NCBI GenBank assembly: GCA_964036665.1
Contig: OZ038532.1
Coordinates: 3,038,001 to 3,102,000, forward strand
From: Gordius sp. MW1
Lineage: Eukaryota; Nematomorpha; Gordioida; Gordea; Gordiidae
Direction: 5' to 3'
DNA: 64,000 bases
Within the stretch, counting starts at the first letter, position 1. Each line of letters starts with the position of its first letter. Made by a program: the position numbers and the translations under genes. Shown here piece by piece: positions 32,308-45,715 of the stretch. Under the pieces are notes generated by a model. That model did no database searches. It was not told where the DNA came from and was given only the letters and a program-made list of their open reading frames with translations.

Positions 32308-33462
32308 GCAGATCAGCTTGACTGCAAAATTTGAAAAGAAGAAGACAACATTTGTAAAAAGCCTTGCAAGATTTATGGACTATGTGGAATCATCATCTGA
32401 TGATATAATCAATATAGAATTAAGACTTGAAAATATTAAAAGTTTATATTCAAAATATGAGGATTTTCAAGAACAAGTTGATATAATTGATAAAAACTCT
32501 CATGAGCAAAAAGAGATTGAAGACAATTACTATAAGGCAATATCAAAGGCACAGAGTATCATTAACCAAACTCACACGCCAACAATCTGTCAACCATCTT
32601 CAACATCTGGGAAGCTACAACTTCCTCGAATTGAATTGCCTCACTTTGACGGGAATTATGAGGAGTGGTTAGGTTTCTCCAATTTGTTCACTACACTTAT
32701 TCACAATAACTTGGATATATCAAATGTAGAAAAATTGAATTACTTCAAACTGTCATTAAAGGGCAATGCGGCAAGTATAATTCAATCCCTAGACATATCA
32801 ACAGATAATTATAAGGTTGCATGGGACTTGTTAAATGATCATTTTAACAACAAGAGACTAATAATTAATAAACATATAAAGGTATATTTAATTTAAACAT
32901 GGTTAGAAAGGAGTCATTTCTAGACATCCGAAAATTATTGGATGGGTTACTAAAACAAACCAGAGCACTAAAATCATTAAATTGTTCGGTGGAACAATGG
33001 GATCAGTTGTTAATATATATAGTTACAAATAAATTAGATTTGACCACCAACAAGGCTTGGGAATCTACAATCAAAAGGGATGAGATCCCATCTTTCTTAA
33101 ATTTGACAAATTTTCTTGCTCACCAATGCCACATTTTGGAAAGTACTAATAAACTAGAAAATACAGATGTTCTGATCAGAGGTAATCATTTCAAATCATC
33201 TAACAACCTAGCTATTTCCACTCCTAGCTGCTTCATATGCAATCAATCCCATTTTATTTTTAGATGTAAAAAATTCTTAAACTCAACTTGTGAGGAAAAA
33301 AGAGAACTTGTCAAGCAGCACTCTCTTTGTTCAAATTGTTTAAACCAAATCATAGCATCTCACATTGCACGGCAGGATCATGTAGGATATGTTACAAAAG
33401 ACACAATACACTCTTGCACCAACATGATTTACAAAAAATTTCATCAACAAATTCAGCTCTAA
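32308..33462 (+). pseudogene. BEL gag remnant
   Basis: It starts with a coiled region (FEKKKTTFVKSLARFMDYV) and then LPRIELPHFDGNYEEWLGF, typical of BEL/Pao gag (DUF1759-like). SLKGNAASIIQSLDI follows. A stop at 32894-32896 splits the frame; the second frame (32899-33462) has a zinc knuckle region, CFICNQSHFIFRCKKF and HSLCSNCLN. Frame moves again near 33340. Confidence 0.85.
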
Positions 33463-33474
33463 ACATACATCATC

Positions 33475-35160
33475 ATAAAGATTCCATACAGGTATTACTC
33501 CCTACAGCTTTAATTGGTATAAATGATGTGAAAGGAAATACCCACCTATCTCGTGCTCTCTTAGATTCAGGATCCCAATCAAATTTCATCACAACTGAGT
33601 TTGTTAACAGGTTGCAATTAAAGGTACAACAAATTTCAATTGCAATAGGAGGCATCAATAACAGTCAATCATCAATTAAAACTTGCATTGATGCAAGGGT
33701 TCACTCTTTGCATAGCAAATACAATGCTCAACTAACATTCTTAGTTATGAATCATATTACAACAAACCTTCCAACATTATCAATCCCAAAGTCAAATATT
33801 TCAATACCAGACAAGTTACAACTTGCTACCCTTCCTTCAACATCTCTAGTGAAATAAATATGCTGATTGGTGCTGAATTGTTTTGGGATATCATATGCAC
33901 AGAACAAGTAAATCTTCGAAGTGGATTAGTGTTTAAAAACACACAATTTGGTTGGATAATTTTGGGTCCATATTCTTTTTCTAATCCGTGGAATGCTAAA
34001 GTTACACAAACATGCAATTTGTCCACTCAACTATTAAATGAGCAACTAACTAATTTTTGGGAAATTGAAGAGATAATCCAACCAGTTCAGTACTCCAAAG
34101 AAGAGCATCAATGTGAAGAGATATTCAAGGCTACTCACAGATGGAATTCATATGGCAGATATATTGTTGACCTACCACTAAAGGATCAGGTTAAAAAATT
34201 GGGAAATTCTTACAAACAAGCTTTCATCCGATTTCATTCTCTTGAAAATAAGATGTTGCGGAACCCTGAACTAAGACGTGATTACACGAGTTTTATCCAT
34301 AAATATCAACGTTTGGGCCACCTAGCCCCCACTACTGAAACGAAATCACAAGATTTACCTGTTTTTTATCTGCCGCATCACGCCATATTCAAGATGGACG
34401 GCCTCACTACAAATTTGCGGGTAGTCTTTGACGGATCCGCTAAATCAACTTCTGGACTATCATTAAATGACACTCTGATGGTTGGTCCTAAGATTCAGCA
34501 GGACTTAATATCAATAATATTAAGGTTTCGTAGTCGCAATATCGCAATAACAGCTGACATCAAAAAAATGTACAGACAGATATTGATTGATCCAGCACAT
34601 ACTCAATTGCACGAATACTGTGGCGAGATGAAATATCACATCCTGTTCAAGCTTTTGACTTACTTACAGTTACTTATGGAACATCATCAGCACCTTACTT
34701 AGCTACTAAAGTTCTTCAACAAATGGCTGAAGATGAATGCAACGAGTTCCCAGTTGGAGCACGCGTAGCACAACGAGATTTTAATGTTGACGTTTTATTA
34801 ACAGGGGCACACAACATTTCAGAAGCTAAAATTATTGTAGTACAATACAGACCATGCTAAAAAAAGCTGGATTAAATCTAAGAAAATGGGCCACATATTC
34901 CACCTCTTTATTCACTCAACTACCATCAATTTCTAGTGACGAAATCATACCTTTAGATATATAGTAACATGAAGACTTTAGGTATCCATTGGAATCCCAA
35001 TCCACAAAATGACAACATTCGATTCAACATTAAAAATGAAACTACAAGGGATACTATATCAAAACGAAATGTTCTATCACATATTTCTCAAATGTTTTAT
35101 CCACTTGGATTACTAAGGCCTGTATTGACAAGAGCTAAGGTATTTATGCAGCAACTTTAG
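33475..35160 (+). pseudogene. BEL protease and reverse transcriptase remnant
   Basis: The protease has ALLDSGSQSNFIT (33555-33600). After a stop at 33855-33857 the frame continues with LIGAELFWDI. Reverse transcriptase follows: YLPHHAIFKMDG, LRVVFDGSAKSTSGLSLND and ADIKKMYRQILI. Frameshifts near 34650 and 34760 disrupt the palm. The connection KTLGIHWNPNPQND is at 34972-35015. BEL reverse transcriptases use the order seen here; the element is inactive. Confidence 0.88.
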
Positions 35161-35219
35161 AAAGCTTCAACAATCTTGGGAAGAAATACTTCCTAGTGAT
35201 CTTAGCAATAAATGGACAT

Positions 35220-36377
35220 CATTTAAAAATTCCCCGGCGTGTTATAGGCCATGAGAATCCCTTGAAGATAGAAATTCACGGTTTCTGTGACGCAAGCGAA
35301 ATCGCTTATGGGGCATGTATATACTCGATCTTCCAGCAATAAAAACTGGTCCAGTAGACTTCTTTGCTCCAAATCGCGAGTTGCTCCTATTAAAAGCATT
35401 TCAATTCCAAGACTAGAATTGTGCGGGGCACTTCTGCTAACAAAATTATTAAAAATTGTTCATTTAGCATTCAAGTTCCAAAATCCACAACATATTGTTG
35501 GACTGATTCGACAATAATGTTAGCATGGATCAAGGTTTACCTAGCAACTGAAATACCTTTGTGGCTAATCGAGTAGCAAAAATTCAACAAAACTCTAAAG
35601 TTGACAATTGGCATCATGTACAAACAAGTGACAATCCAGCCGACTCTTTATCAAGAGGCTGTTCACCAAGTGAGTTGATTAATGATATAAAATGGTGGAC
35701 AGGACCCATTTGGTTATCCACCGACTGTCCTATTATTGAGCATTTGTCTTTGAGTGATATGTCCAATATACCCGAACACAAAACAGTGCACTGCTCTACT
35801 ATTTGTAAGACCAATCCTTTGTTAACAAAATATTCTAATTTTCGGAAACTGACACGAATTATAGCATATTGTTTACGGTTTTATTCAAACATTAAATGTA
35901 AAAATCATTTGAAATATGGATCCTTGTCAACCACAGAACTTTCTCAAGCTACATTAACTGTGTTAAAAATAGTTCAAATGGAATGTTTTTCAACAGACTT
36001 ACATACCCTTGTATAGGGTATCAAACAACAGTAAAATACTCAGTTTAACCCCTTTTCTTCACGATGGTGTAATCAGAGTAGGCGGAAGACTAAGAAACGC
36101 AAGTGTCCCTTTTAGTCAAAAACATCCTGTTGTTCTTCCAAAAAATCACTTCATTACTAATCTCATAATTAAAATGTACCATGAAGAATATTTGCATACT
36201 AGTGTGCAAAATACTATAGCTAATGTTCGAACCGCCTATTGGCCCATCAGTGCCAGATCTCTTGTCAAGCAAGTAATACGAAAATGCATTACCTGTTTTA
36301 CGGTTAAGCTAAGACCACAACAATGTATCATGGGCAATCTTCCAACTTGTCGGGTTGTACCTACCAGACCATTCTTG
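35220..36377 (+). pseudogene. BEL RNase H and integrase N-terminal remnant, truncated
   Basis: RNase H remnants include SISIPRLELCGALLLTKLLK and ASDNPADSLSRGC-like text (HHVQTSDNPADSLSRG). The integrase N-terminus reads HDGVIRVGGRLRNASVPF and HPVVLPKNHFITNLIIKMYH. A zinc-binding HHCC region ends in CITCFTVKLRPQQ, and the sequence stops after VPTRPF. The catalytic core is missing because of the truncation at about 36377. Confidence 0.88.
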
Positions 36378-37296
36378 GGGAATTAAGAAGTGGATGTGTG
36401 GGGTTGGAATGCTTATTTAATTGATTAGATAATTCAGGCAGTGGTCCTTCTAGGAATGACTTATACATGTCTAGAGAATAAAACATCACTGTTCTCGATG
36501 ATACTAATGGATATTTCCCTTGAAGCATGCATACATTTTTTACAATTTTATTTTCACATTCGGCCTATATCAAAAAATAACAACAAATTTCAATATATTT
36601 GTCAACCTAAAATTGAAACAAATTCATATGAGATTTAATATATAAATGGATATCATTTTTACAATATTTCTTTTATCTTCACAAAATATGTATTTTATAA
36701 AAAATAATAAATGATTAGTAATATAAAACTATAAAAAAGCTAAAAAAAAATATAGTTATTTAAAAGTTTGTCATTTATTTATTTTGAGATTTTGGGAGAG
36801 ATTAACAATTATAAATGTTAAAAATAAATCTTTATCGGTTAAGTCAATTGTTCATTATATTTAAAACGAGCGAAGGGATAAATATAAGATCCGATATACA
36901 AGATGAAAGGGATATTCAAGATGGCCCAAGATTATTACCATTTTTGTTTTGAGAAAAAAATAAGAAAATCAATGTTTATATAAGCAAATTATTAATTTTT
37001 AAAAGGGTGTTGCTCTTTAAATCAGTCTCGTTACAATGCTCATTAAAAAAACTGATTAAGCTACTAGATTTTCCATCAAAAGAAACTATTTCCAATTGTG
37101 TAACAGCGTTCATGTAAACATGTCAGCACAGTATTACACAATGAAGGTTTATATCTTTATTATATATCATATACAATCTTTATTCGATCATCATCATCAT
37201 AATTTCAATTTTCAATAGTTTTTCGTGATAATACGTTTTAGAAAATAGACTCTAAAGTACACCCCAACAATACTTCTCACACCATTAATTGACGTT
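36378..37296. other. 3' flank of pseudogene B'
   Basis: AT-rich sequence aligning with 17975-18951 of B. Holds the likely polyadenylation signals of the ancestral gene (AATAAAG on the minus strand near 37160-37195). No exon seen. Confidence 0.55.
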
Positions 37297-40200
37297 TCAA
37301 TCATATCCTTTCTTTCCTTCATACTCTTTCTCACCAATCTCATAAACCTTTCCTCCTTTTTCATATGCTTTTTCATCCGCCTTTCCATCTTTTTGACTTC
37401 GCCTCATTTTCGTAACTTTTAATTTTTGTACGCGTACTCCATTTCCTCTTCCAACTTAAGCTTGTTTATATAATGCGGATCTTCCTCTTCTATGTATGGT
37501 ATGAAATCGGGTATATATTCGAAAAGGTCAGCCCCAGCTTCAGCCATGTAATCAAATCCGCCATCATAGCTTTTGTAAGCGTAATCAAAGTCGTAATATT
37601 CCTCATAATAATGTTTCATGTAAATTTTGGCGCACCTCTTGTATCGTTTATCATCAAAAATTTGCTTCAAAACGGGGAAATAATCTATGGCACGTGCCTT
37701 CTTAAAGTTCTATGTTAAAATCTTCATAAATTGGTACTTGATCGCTAATTACTATTGCAGCTCTGTATTGATTTTCTAAATCTACCGGTAAAATTTTCAA
37801 GGCGGCCAATGTTAATATTAAATCCATTTCATTATCTGGAACGTATGGCATAATACTCTGGAATTCTTCTTGTTTCCATGGACTGTAATCTTGTGGTCTA
37901 AATTCTAAAAATGATATTTTTTCATAAATTTCTAGACACGATTTTAAAAGCGTAAAGCGTTTTAAATATCGTTAAGGACAAATAAATATCAACAAAAGTT
38001 ATAAGTTTAAAAACTATGGCAAAACATATAAAAGTGTTTTATACATATTTAATTATAAAATATATTTAATTTTTCAAGTAATAATATATATACTAAGGCT
38101 TACTATTTTTCCTGAGATAAATTATAAGACCCAGATAGGCACTTCCGATCAATAAAATTAATGCTATTAAGGCGCCCATGGCCCATGAAACTTTTATCAG
38201 CATTTTATTCATTGAACAACTACTACCTGTAATGGAAAATAAGAAATATTTTTGAACATAGTTATAATGAACTTTTCCTTAAATCTAATTTATAAAACAT
38301 TTAAATAGTAATGGGCGTAGCCAAGGGGAGGCAGAAATTCTTTATGGCTAAAATTTCAAAAATTGCCATTTTGCCCGCCCCCCCCTAAATTACAGTTGCG
38401 CCCCTCTAGTTCCAATCCGGGCTACGCTCATGTAAATAGTTATTAGTCATTTTAAAGGTGGAACATAAAGGCATAACCAGAATTAGGTGAAAGGGTATCA
38501 ACAATATAAAGGAACAAATTAATAATTTATATAAAAATAAAACTTATTTTAATAATCATGAAAAAATTTAGCATTTAAAGTGAGGGGTTGGATTTTCCCT
38601 TCCCCCCCCCCCTGCCACGCCCTAGTTCGCTAATATTGTATAGCGTAAAAACTATGTAAATAAAATTAGAAAATATCACACACAAAAAAACTGAGAATGG
38701 CTTAATTTTAATGTTGGAATATTCAAAAATTAAGGTTCCCGAAGAAAAGTGGACGTCCATATTAAAATCTTGAGTGAGAGCTTCTACCATACCAGGGGAA
38801 ATATTATCATCGACGGAATTTAAATATATTATTAGATAGATGTTGGATGAATCTGATCTTAAACAAAGTTTTGTAAAAAATTATATATTAATCAATGAAA
38901 ATTATTACGAAAACAACATTACCTATAACTAAGACTTGTGAAAACACTATGTTGTGGCAGATTATTTTGAAAAATGTTATTAATCTATTCATTTAAAATA
39001 AAAGATTAAAAAAATATAAAATAGTTTTTCCAATATGTTTTTATTTTTTTTTGCGTGAAAAGTATACTCTAAGTTCGATTTCTTTGAGTAAAGTTTCTTT
39101 TTCGATTTCCTTTATTTGATTTAATTGTGAGAAATCTTCGTTGAATATAACGCCTTTGTAAATGCAATCATAAGTCAATTCGGCTAATTAAAAAAGTTTT
39201 AAAAAAAATTAATTTTCATTTGCTCTTTCAAAATTAAAAAATATTTTAAAGAAAAAATATGTTTAATAAATGTATTATTTTACCTGGTTCGCAGACAGTA
39301 TTATTTTTGGCTGACACAAAATTAGGTTTGCAAGCACAATGGCCCTTGATACATAATGAGTGTTGATTATATGTAAGCATTCGGCAGAACTTTGGCATAC
39401 AATAGAAATTTTTTTCCCTGTCAAAAATAAAGCACAAAAATTAAATATTTACAAAATATATATAAAATTAAATAAAGGTAATCAGTCCGGCCCAAAAACA
39501 AAAATTGGATTTGGGCTCTGGCGAGGTCGAAGAATTTTAAGCCAACCAGAGGTCATTAGCAAGTCTATATGCGAAAGCAAAATAAAAGTCTTTTACAGAA
39601 ATACAAATTTCCACGGCAATAATTGAAAAATTACAAGTTGGACAGGACGGACGGACAACCCAAAACGAGCACATTAATTGCATAGCAATTCATAATTATC
39701 GAGTTTAAATAAATTTTAAAATGTTCAAAAAGTCAATGAAGACAATACCTTGGGAACAATTAGCTCCTTTTAGGTAGTTGCCTACATGACAAATGCACAA
39801 AAATTTTCGACAATTCCCATTTAGACAATTTGCGTCCGTCTCGCAATTTTTTTCTATCATTAATAAAAACAAGAATTGATATACAAAAAATTTAAGATTT
39901 AAATTATGAAGAAAAAACAGTGATTTTCTCTTATGTTTCTATATTTTTTTTGAAAATAAATATAAAATTTAAAGTAACGTTTAACGCATCCAATTTCAGT
40001 TTCGAAATGATCTTTTTGGCACTGGCATATTTTATCAGCATTACATATATTGGTTTTGTAATTTTCACATTCGCTATCAACACTACATGATTTTCCGAGA
40101 TCGTCTGAAAATTTAAAAAATTAATTCCCAAATCAAATTTTTGGGGGTGAAAAAATCAAATTTTTTGTATTTTTTTGGTTATTTTTACCTTGCAGAATTT

Positions 40201-40540
40201 TAATGCAATTTGTAAATTCAAATATAGCCGATAGAACAATTGCACCGTTTATTGTAGCAATTATCGGACTCGCATTCACTATTATTCTCACAATGTCGGC
40301 TATACTCTAATCCTGGATTTAAAAATTAATTTAAAAAATATTTACATACGAGAATCTTTTTTAAATTTTTTTAAAGTAAAGTTAATAAAAGACATTAAAA
40401 ATATATTGTTCAATTTCTTACGGATTGTACATTGGCCTTGGTAGAAATAATGTGTAGTTAAACGACATCTACAGGTATTGTTTTTGCAGTAACGTGTAAG
40501 ACAATGAACATCCTCTCTACAATAGTCATTAATACCCACA
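37297..40540 (-). pseudogene. Decayed tandem copy of the EB-module membrane protein gene
   Basis: Exons correspond one to one with B: about 40422-40540, 40189-40312, 39979-40104, 39749-39853, about 39285-39420, about 39065-39187, about 38690-38860, about 38105-38229 and 37297-37915. Damage: the initiator ATG is ATA and the signal-peptide frame is lost; 1 nt is deleted in module 5 near 39372; about 28 nt are missing near 37690 in the tail exon; and a stop at about 37419 follows another deletion. Most cysteines of modules 2-4 persist. It retains the introns without the two X-elements of B, so it supplies their empty sites. Confidence 0.8.
38313..38432. mobile_element. MITE-like GGGCGTAGCC element, intronic copy in B'
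   Basis: 'atgggcgtagccaaggggag' at left and 'cgggctacgctcat' at right, with a C-rich interior. Orthologous to 19999-20115, so it predates the B/B' duplication. Confidence 0.6.
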
Positions 40541-40992
40541 CCTATAATAAGGATAAAAATTATTAAAAAATTTAAAATTTATAGAATATATATGTCTTTA
40601 AATTTTATCTTCCATTTTTCATATTTAAACTCTACATAGTTTTTAGGTTTATATGTAAGTTTATTTTACTATTTTAAAGATATCAAATCGTATATAAAAA
40701 GTTGGACGGCCTCAGAATTACATAGCAATTTAGTTTACATTATATAGGCATAATTTATATTAAAAGGTTGCCGTAGGCTCAAAAGAAGATTAAATTGGCT
40801 ATTTTTATTTTATTTTAAATTTAAAGAAATTTTTACAGCTTCGAGATTTTTATGAAAATATACTTTGAAAGAATAGGTAAAAGGTATTGTTAATTCAAGA
40901 AAATTGCGCAAAATATTGTCAATATATTGAATTGTTAATAAATTTGACCTAATCACTAATTTTTTTATACAAAATTTCTGGTGGATTTATCA

Positions 40993-41163
40993 TGGGCGTA
41001 GCCAGCATTGGGATTAGAGGGGCCAATAATGATTTAGGGAGGGGCAAAATGATCATTTATTGAGAGTTTTGCCATAATTTTAATAAATTTTAACAATTTT
41101 TTAGAATTTAGAGGGGGCATGCCCCCTCCCTGCCCCCCCCCCTCCCCCGGCTAGTCCCATGAG
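40993..41163. mobile_element. MITE-like GGGCGTAGCC element, upstream copy in B'
   Basis: 'catgggcgtagccagcattg' to 'cccggctagtcccatg', inverted ends with poly-C near 41126-41150. Orthologous to 26357-26523. Confidence 0.6.
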
Positions 41164-41639
41164 TTTTATCTTGTAATTTCATCATCATAATAGTTTTTCT
41201 TCGGCTGATAACATGGTTTGTTAATCAATAGTAAAAATAAAATAAACAATTTATTTATTTTTAGTTTTATTAATTTTAAAAATAAAAAACTTACTGACAA
41301 TGTACTTCCAGGTAGTCGTAGTAAGGTAACCAGGATGTGATACATCAGCGCTACGAGAATAAAAATAGGAAGAAAATGATATAGTTTGTGTATTTCACTT
41401 TCATTTCAACAAATCATTGAGTTTTTTTTACAAATTTAGAAACTTACATTCTTTACCACTTAAAGTTTATGATGGCAAAGTTACACAAAAAATGATAATT
41501 TTGAAAAAATATACCCGTTTGCATCAGAGGTCTTGTTTAGATTTTTCTGCTCGAACTGGGCCCGGTCCAATTTTATATTGCTCGACCGGGCTCCTTACCT
41601 AAACTGCCCGGCCCGAAATAAATTTTAATTGCTATGCAA

Positions 41640-43090
41640 TTTATGGGCTCGTTTTTTGGTGTCCGTCCGTCCGTCCGTCCGTCCGTTCGTTACCCTTTAA
41701 GTTATTTGCCCCAGCTTTTCGACCTGGAGGTTCGTGTTCAACCCCAGGAGAGGACAATTTTTTTTATTTTTTTTAAATTAAATTAATATTTTGTTCTTGT
41801 TAATACCATTGATAATATGACTTTTTGACCGTCCACTGGCTCCTGACCAATCAAAAAATGACCATTGGCAAAATAAATCGAATTTTTTTTTCGTTTATGA
41901 ATTGGTATATTAGATTAATATTGATAATTACCCTATGCCCTCCCCTACAAGGGCCTATGCCTCTACTGATATGGGTCCCTGTGCCCCTACAAAAGCCTAT
42001 GCCTCTACTGATGTGGGTTCGAATCCCGGCGAGGGCAAATTCTTAATTGCTGATTCGATACCCGGAGAGGAAAAATATTTTTTAATTAAATTAATATATT
42101 GTTCTTGTTAATACCATTGATAGTATGACTTTTTGACCGTGTCCTGGCTACTGACCAATGAAAAAATGACCATTGGCTAAATAAATCGAATTTTTTTTTC
42201 CGTGTTTGAATAGTTATATTAGGTTAACATTGATAATTACCCTGTGCCCTCCTTTACAAGAGCCTATGCCTCTACTGATATGGGTCCCTGGCCCCTACAA
42301 AAGCCTCAGCCTCTACTAATGTGGGTACGAATCCCGGAGAGGGCAAAATTTTTATTTTTTTTAAAATTAAATTAATATATTGTTCTTGTTAATACCCTTG
42401 ATAATACGACTTTTTAACCGTGTCCTGGCTACTGACCAATGAAAAAATCACCATTGGCCAAATTGTGATTCTAATTTTTTTTCTTTTTTTTTCAAATTAA
42501 TATATTGTTTTTGTTAATACCATTGATAATATGGCTTTTTGGCCGTCCGCTGGCTGCTGACCCGTCCGCTGGCTGCTGACCAATGGAAAAAATCATCATT
42601 GGCCAAAGTGTGAATCGAATTTTTTTCTCTCGTTTTTTTCGACTCGTATGTATCTATAAACCGTCTCTTGGTACTGACCAATGGAAAAAAATGACCATTG
42701 GCAAATTGTGATTTGAAATTTTTTTTCGGCTCTTATGAATTTTGTTTTCGTTAATACCATTGATAAAATTTATTTATTTAATTTAAAATATTTTTGACCG
42801 TATACTGTAACATTTTTATTATATTTTTAAATATTTAATTCGAGAAAACTTCAACCTTTTATGTATGACGTCATTAATGTATATGATGCTATAAATGAAA
42901 GTGGCCGAGATATGTCTGATATTTTTAAAACGAAAAGGTATTTTCGGAATCTGAAAAAGCTATTTTACCTGGCCGCCCTGGGCATCTACGGCTAAATTTT
43001 CGCGCGAATCGGGCCGGTAGTTTCAGAGTTTAGAGATTTTATATCGGAAAATATTCATCATTTTATTATATAATAAACATATTCATTATA
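41640..43090. repeat. tRNA-like modules and CCAATGG units of A'
   Basis: tRNA-like modules at about 41935-42040 and 42240-42345, the first with an intact GTGGGTTCGAATCCCGGCGAGGGC. Between them is a truncated 'gattcgatacccggagagg'. CCAATGG hairpin units run at 41840-41870, 42130-42180 and 42430-42720. The Helitron-5'-like inverted repeat is at 42900-43040. Confidence 0.7.
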
Positions 43091-43450
43091 AATTATGGCA
43101 GCAAAAAAGTTTAGTTTTTCTCTACACATGATATATCTAGACCTACTACGATACCCCTCTAACTCTACAATTCCTCTCCAGCTCCATACCTTCCCTTTTG
43201 TTGCCATGCTTTGTGACTCCTTTGAGATTTTATATCGGACAATATTCATCATTTTATTATATAATAAACATATTCATTATAAATTATGGCAGCAAAAAAG
43301 TTTAGTTTTTCTCTACACATGATATACCTAGCTAGACCTCTACCATACCACTCTAACTCTACTATTCCTCTCCAGCTCCACAACTTCCCTTTTGTTACCA
43401 CGCTTTGTGACTCCTTCGAGATTTTATATCGGAAAATATTCATATCGCTC

Positions 43451-44830
43451 CTTTAAAGATACATCAGTTAAGTTACTTGTGCAACTAACTTTCCCCTTCC
43501 CTCTCTATCAAATAAAATCAATAATATAAGTTATATATTTCGTGGGAGTATTCATTTTCCTTACCCATGTGACGTAATCGATTGAGGGGTGGAGATGTAG
43601 TTTGTTTAACAAGTATTGATAAAACTTACCACATAATTATCATGTTATTGATCCACATTTTATTCCTCACCGCAACTATGGGTCCAAGAGTATTAACAAT
43701 TGATGCCGGTGCTTGTTAGTAGATTTATAAGTCTTAGTAAGGAATGATAGTTACTATTGTAGGGGGAGGCATAAAGTGGCGACTGCCCCCCCCCCCCCAA
43801 AATTTAAAAAACATTAATATTTAAAAGAACTATGACTAATAAAATTTCAAAACATCAATTCGCCCCTCCCTAAATCATAATTGCCCTCTTCTAGCTCCAA
43901 TCCTGCCTACGCCCATGTTGTATGTATGTTGTTATTATTGTATCATCGCACATGCTACAAGCGAGATAAAACTTCCCACCCCACATGTCTTGCCTGTATG
44001 CCATCCTCTATAAATAGATATTAATTGCTATTTAATTTATGGTTTTTTATCCCATTATCCTATAAATAAATTCTAACCTTCCTAGGCCAACTTCTTAAAT
44101 TTTAACAGACGATCTAAATTACTAAAAAATTATAAAAAGACGTAACTCAACTCAAGACAAAAACAGATTTACACGGTTTAGAATAATGGAAATTAAAAAA
44201 TTCAATGGATAATTTAACCTTATAAAATAATTCAATTTTGGGCTGTCATAAGAGGATCGCTAATTCCATTAGTATTTTTCGTTAATTAAAATCGACATGA
44301 ATTAAGTTGTATCGTTATTGGGAGTACTTATTTATAAAGCTTGATTCGCGGCAAAAAAAACAAAATTTATTACACCTATAATTTTACTGGCTGAATATAA
44401 CCATAGTCTAAAGAAAGACAATATATCACCTAAACTCAGGTCTAAGGCAAATATTCGAAATTTGGACAAATACTCTAAGATATTTTTGTTAAGTTATTGA
44501 AAAATTCATATTTTTACACTACACCTATTAACTTTAATGATTTTTTGAAATTTACCGCAGATATTTGAGGTCACTAAAATTGTGGGAAATAAAGTATTTC
44601 TCCTAGTCCTATTGCTTTAATGGTTTCTCCCCCTTCCCCTCCCCTAAGAATTATAGCAACGTTAGTTAGTTTAGTAGTGCAGCAGTGAGTGACAAAATGC
44701 GTAGCGCTAGCGCTCATAAAACGAATTCATTACCAAGGTTAATCTAATCCGCCACCACACACACAACCTCCATCACACAGTGCAGCAGCAGTACTAACTA
44801 TTGATACCCACCCCTCGGGGAGGCGGGGCA
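43451..44830. other. Low-repeat segment of A', orthologous to 4351-5690
   Basis: Near-identical to A apart from small indels. No exon recognised. The partial MITE-like stretch is at 43752-43915, and 'ccaccacacacacaacctcc' lies at 44752-44771. Confidence 0.5.
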
Positions 44831-45715
44831 TAGCTTTTCGATACCCTTCAAGTTATTTGCCCCAGCTTTCTGACCTGGAGGTCCGAGTTCAAGCCCAGGG
44901 GAGGATAAATTTTTTTTTCAATTAAATGAATATTTTGTTCTTGTTAATACCATTGATAATATAACTTTTTGACCGTCCGCTGGCTCCTGACCAATGAAAA
45001 AAATGACCATTGGCCAAATAAATCGAATTTTTTTTCCGTGTTTGAAATGGTATATTAGGTTAACATTGATAATTACCCTATGCCCTCCCCTACAAGGGCC
45101 TATGCCTCTACTGATGTGTGTGCGAATCCCGGCGAGGGCAAATTCTTAATTTTTCATTAATATATCGTTCTTGTTATTACCATTTATAATGTAACTTTTG
45201 GACTGGCTACTCACCAATGAAAAAACCACTGGCCAAAGTGAGATTAAAATCGAAATTTTTTTTCTTGCTTCTAATTATAGGCTATTTATTTGACTGTCTG
45301 CTAACCATCAAAAAGGATCACCACTGGCCAAAGTGATGGAAAATTTGTATAAATAATTAACTATTAATTTTGCATTTTATACCCCCCTATAGGCATTCTC
45401 GCCACTTCCCACCTTTCTCGCCCAGAATTTGCATAGCAAATATGCTACTTCTATACGGAGTATAGATGAGTCGTTCCTGTTGAGTCTTGATATATTTATT
45501 GATGGATCTTAAACTACAAACACGAAGACTGAATAACTATTAGCGTTTTTTGTATATAAAGGGTAAGAACGCGTGATGGTGGGGTGATACGCGTGATGGT
45601 AGGGTGATCGCGTGTTGGTGGGGTGATTGTGCCGTGATAATGAATATAATTTGAATAAACATAATTTGAATAAATGCGCATGGTGCAGTTGCAGTATACA
45701 ACATCTCCTACCGCC

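Larger units (their letters stand above)
31665..36377 (+). mobile_element. BEL/Pao LTR retrotransposon, 3' truncated
   Basis: A 5' LTR (31665-32279) is followed by gag, protease, reverse transcriptase, RNase H and integrase remnants. The element stops at about 36377 inside the integrase, where the B-type flank resumes ('ggaattaagaagtgg', cf. 17975). No 3' LTR or target duplication remains. Coding is broken by many frameshifts. Confidence 0.88.
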
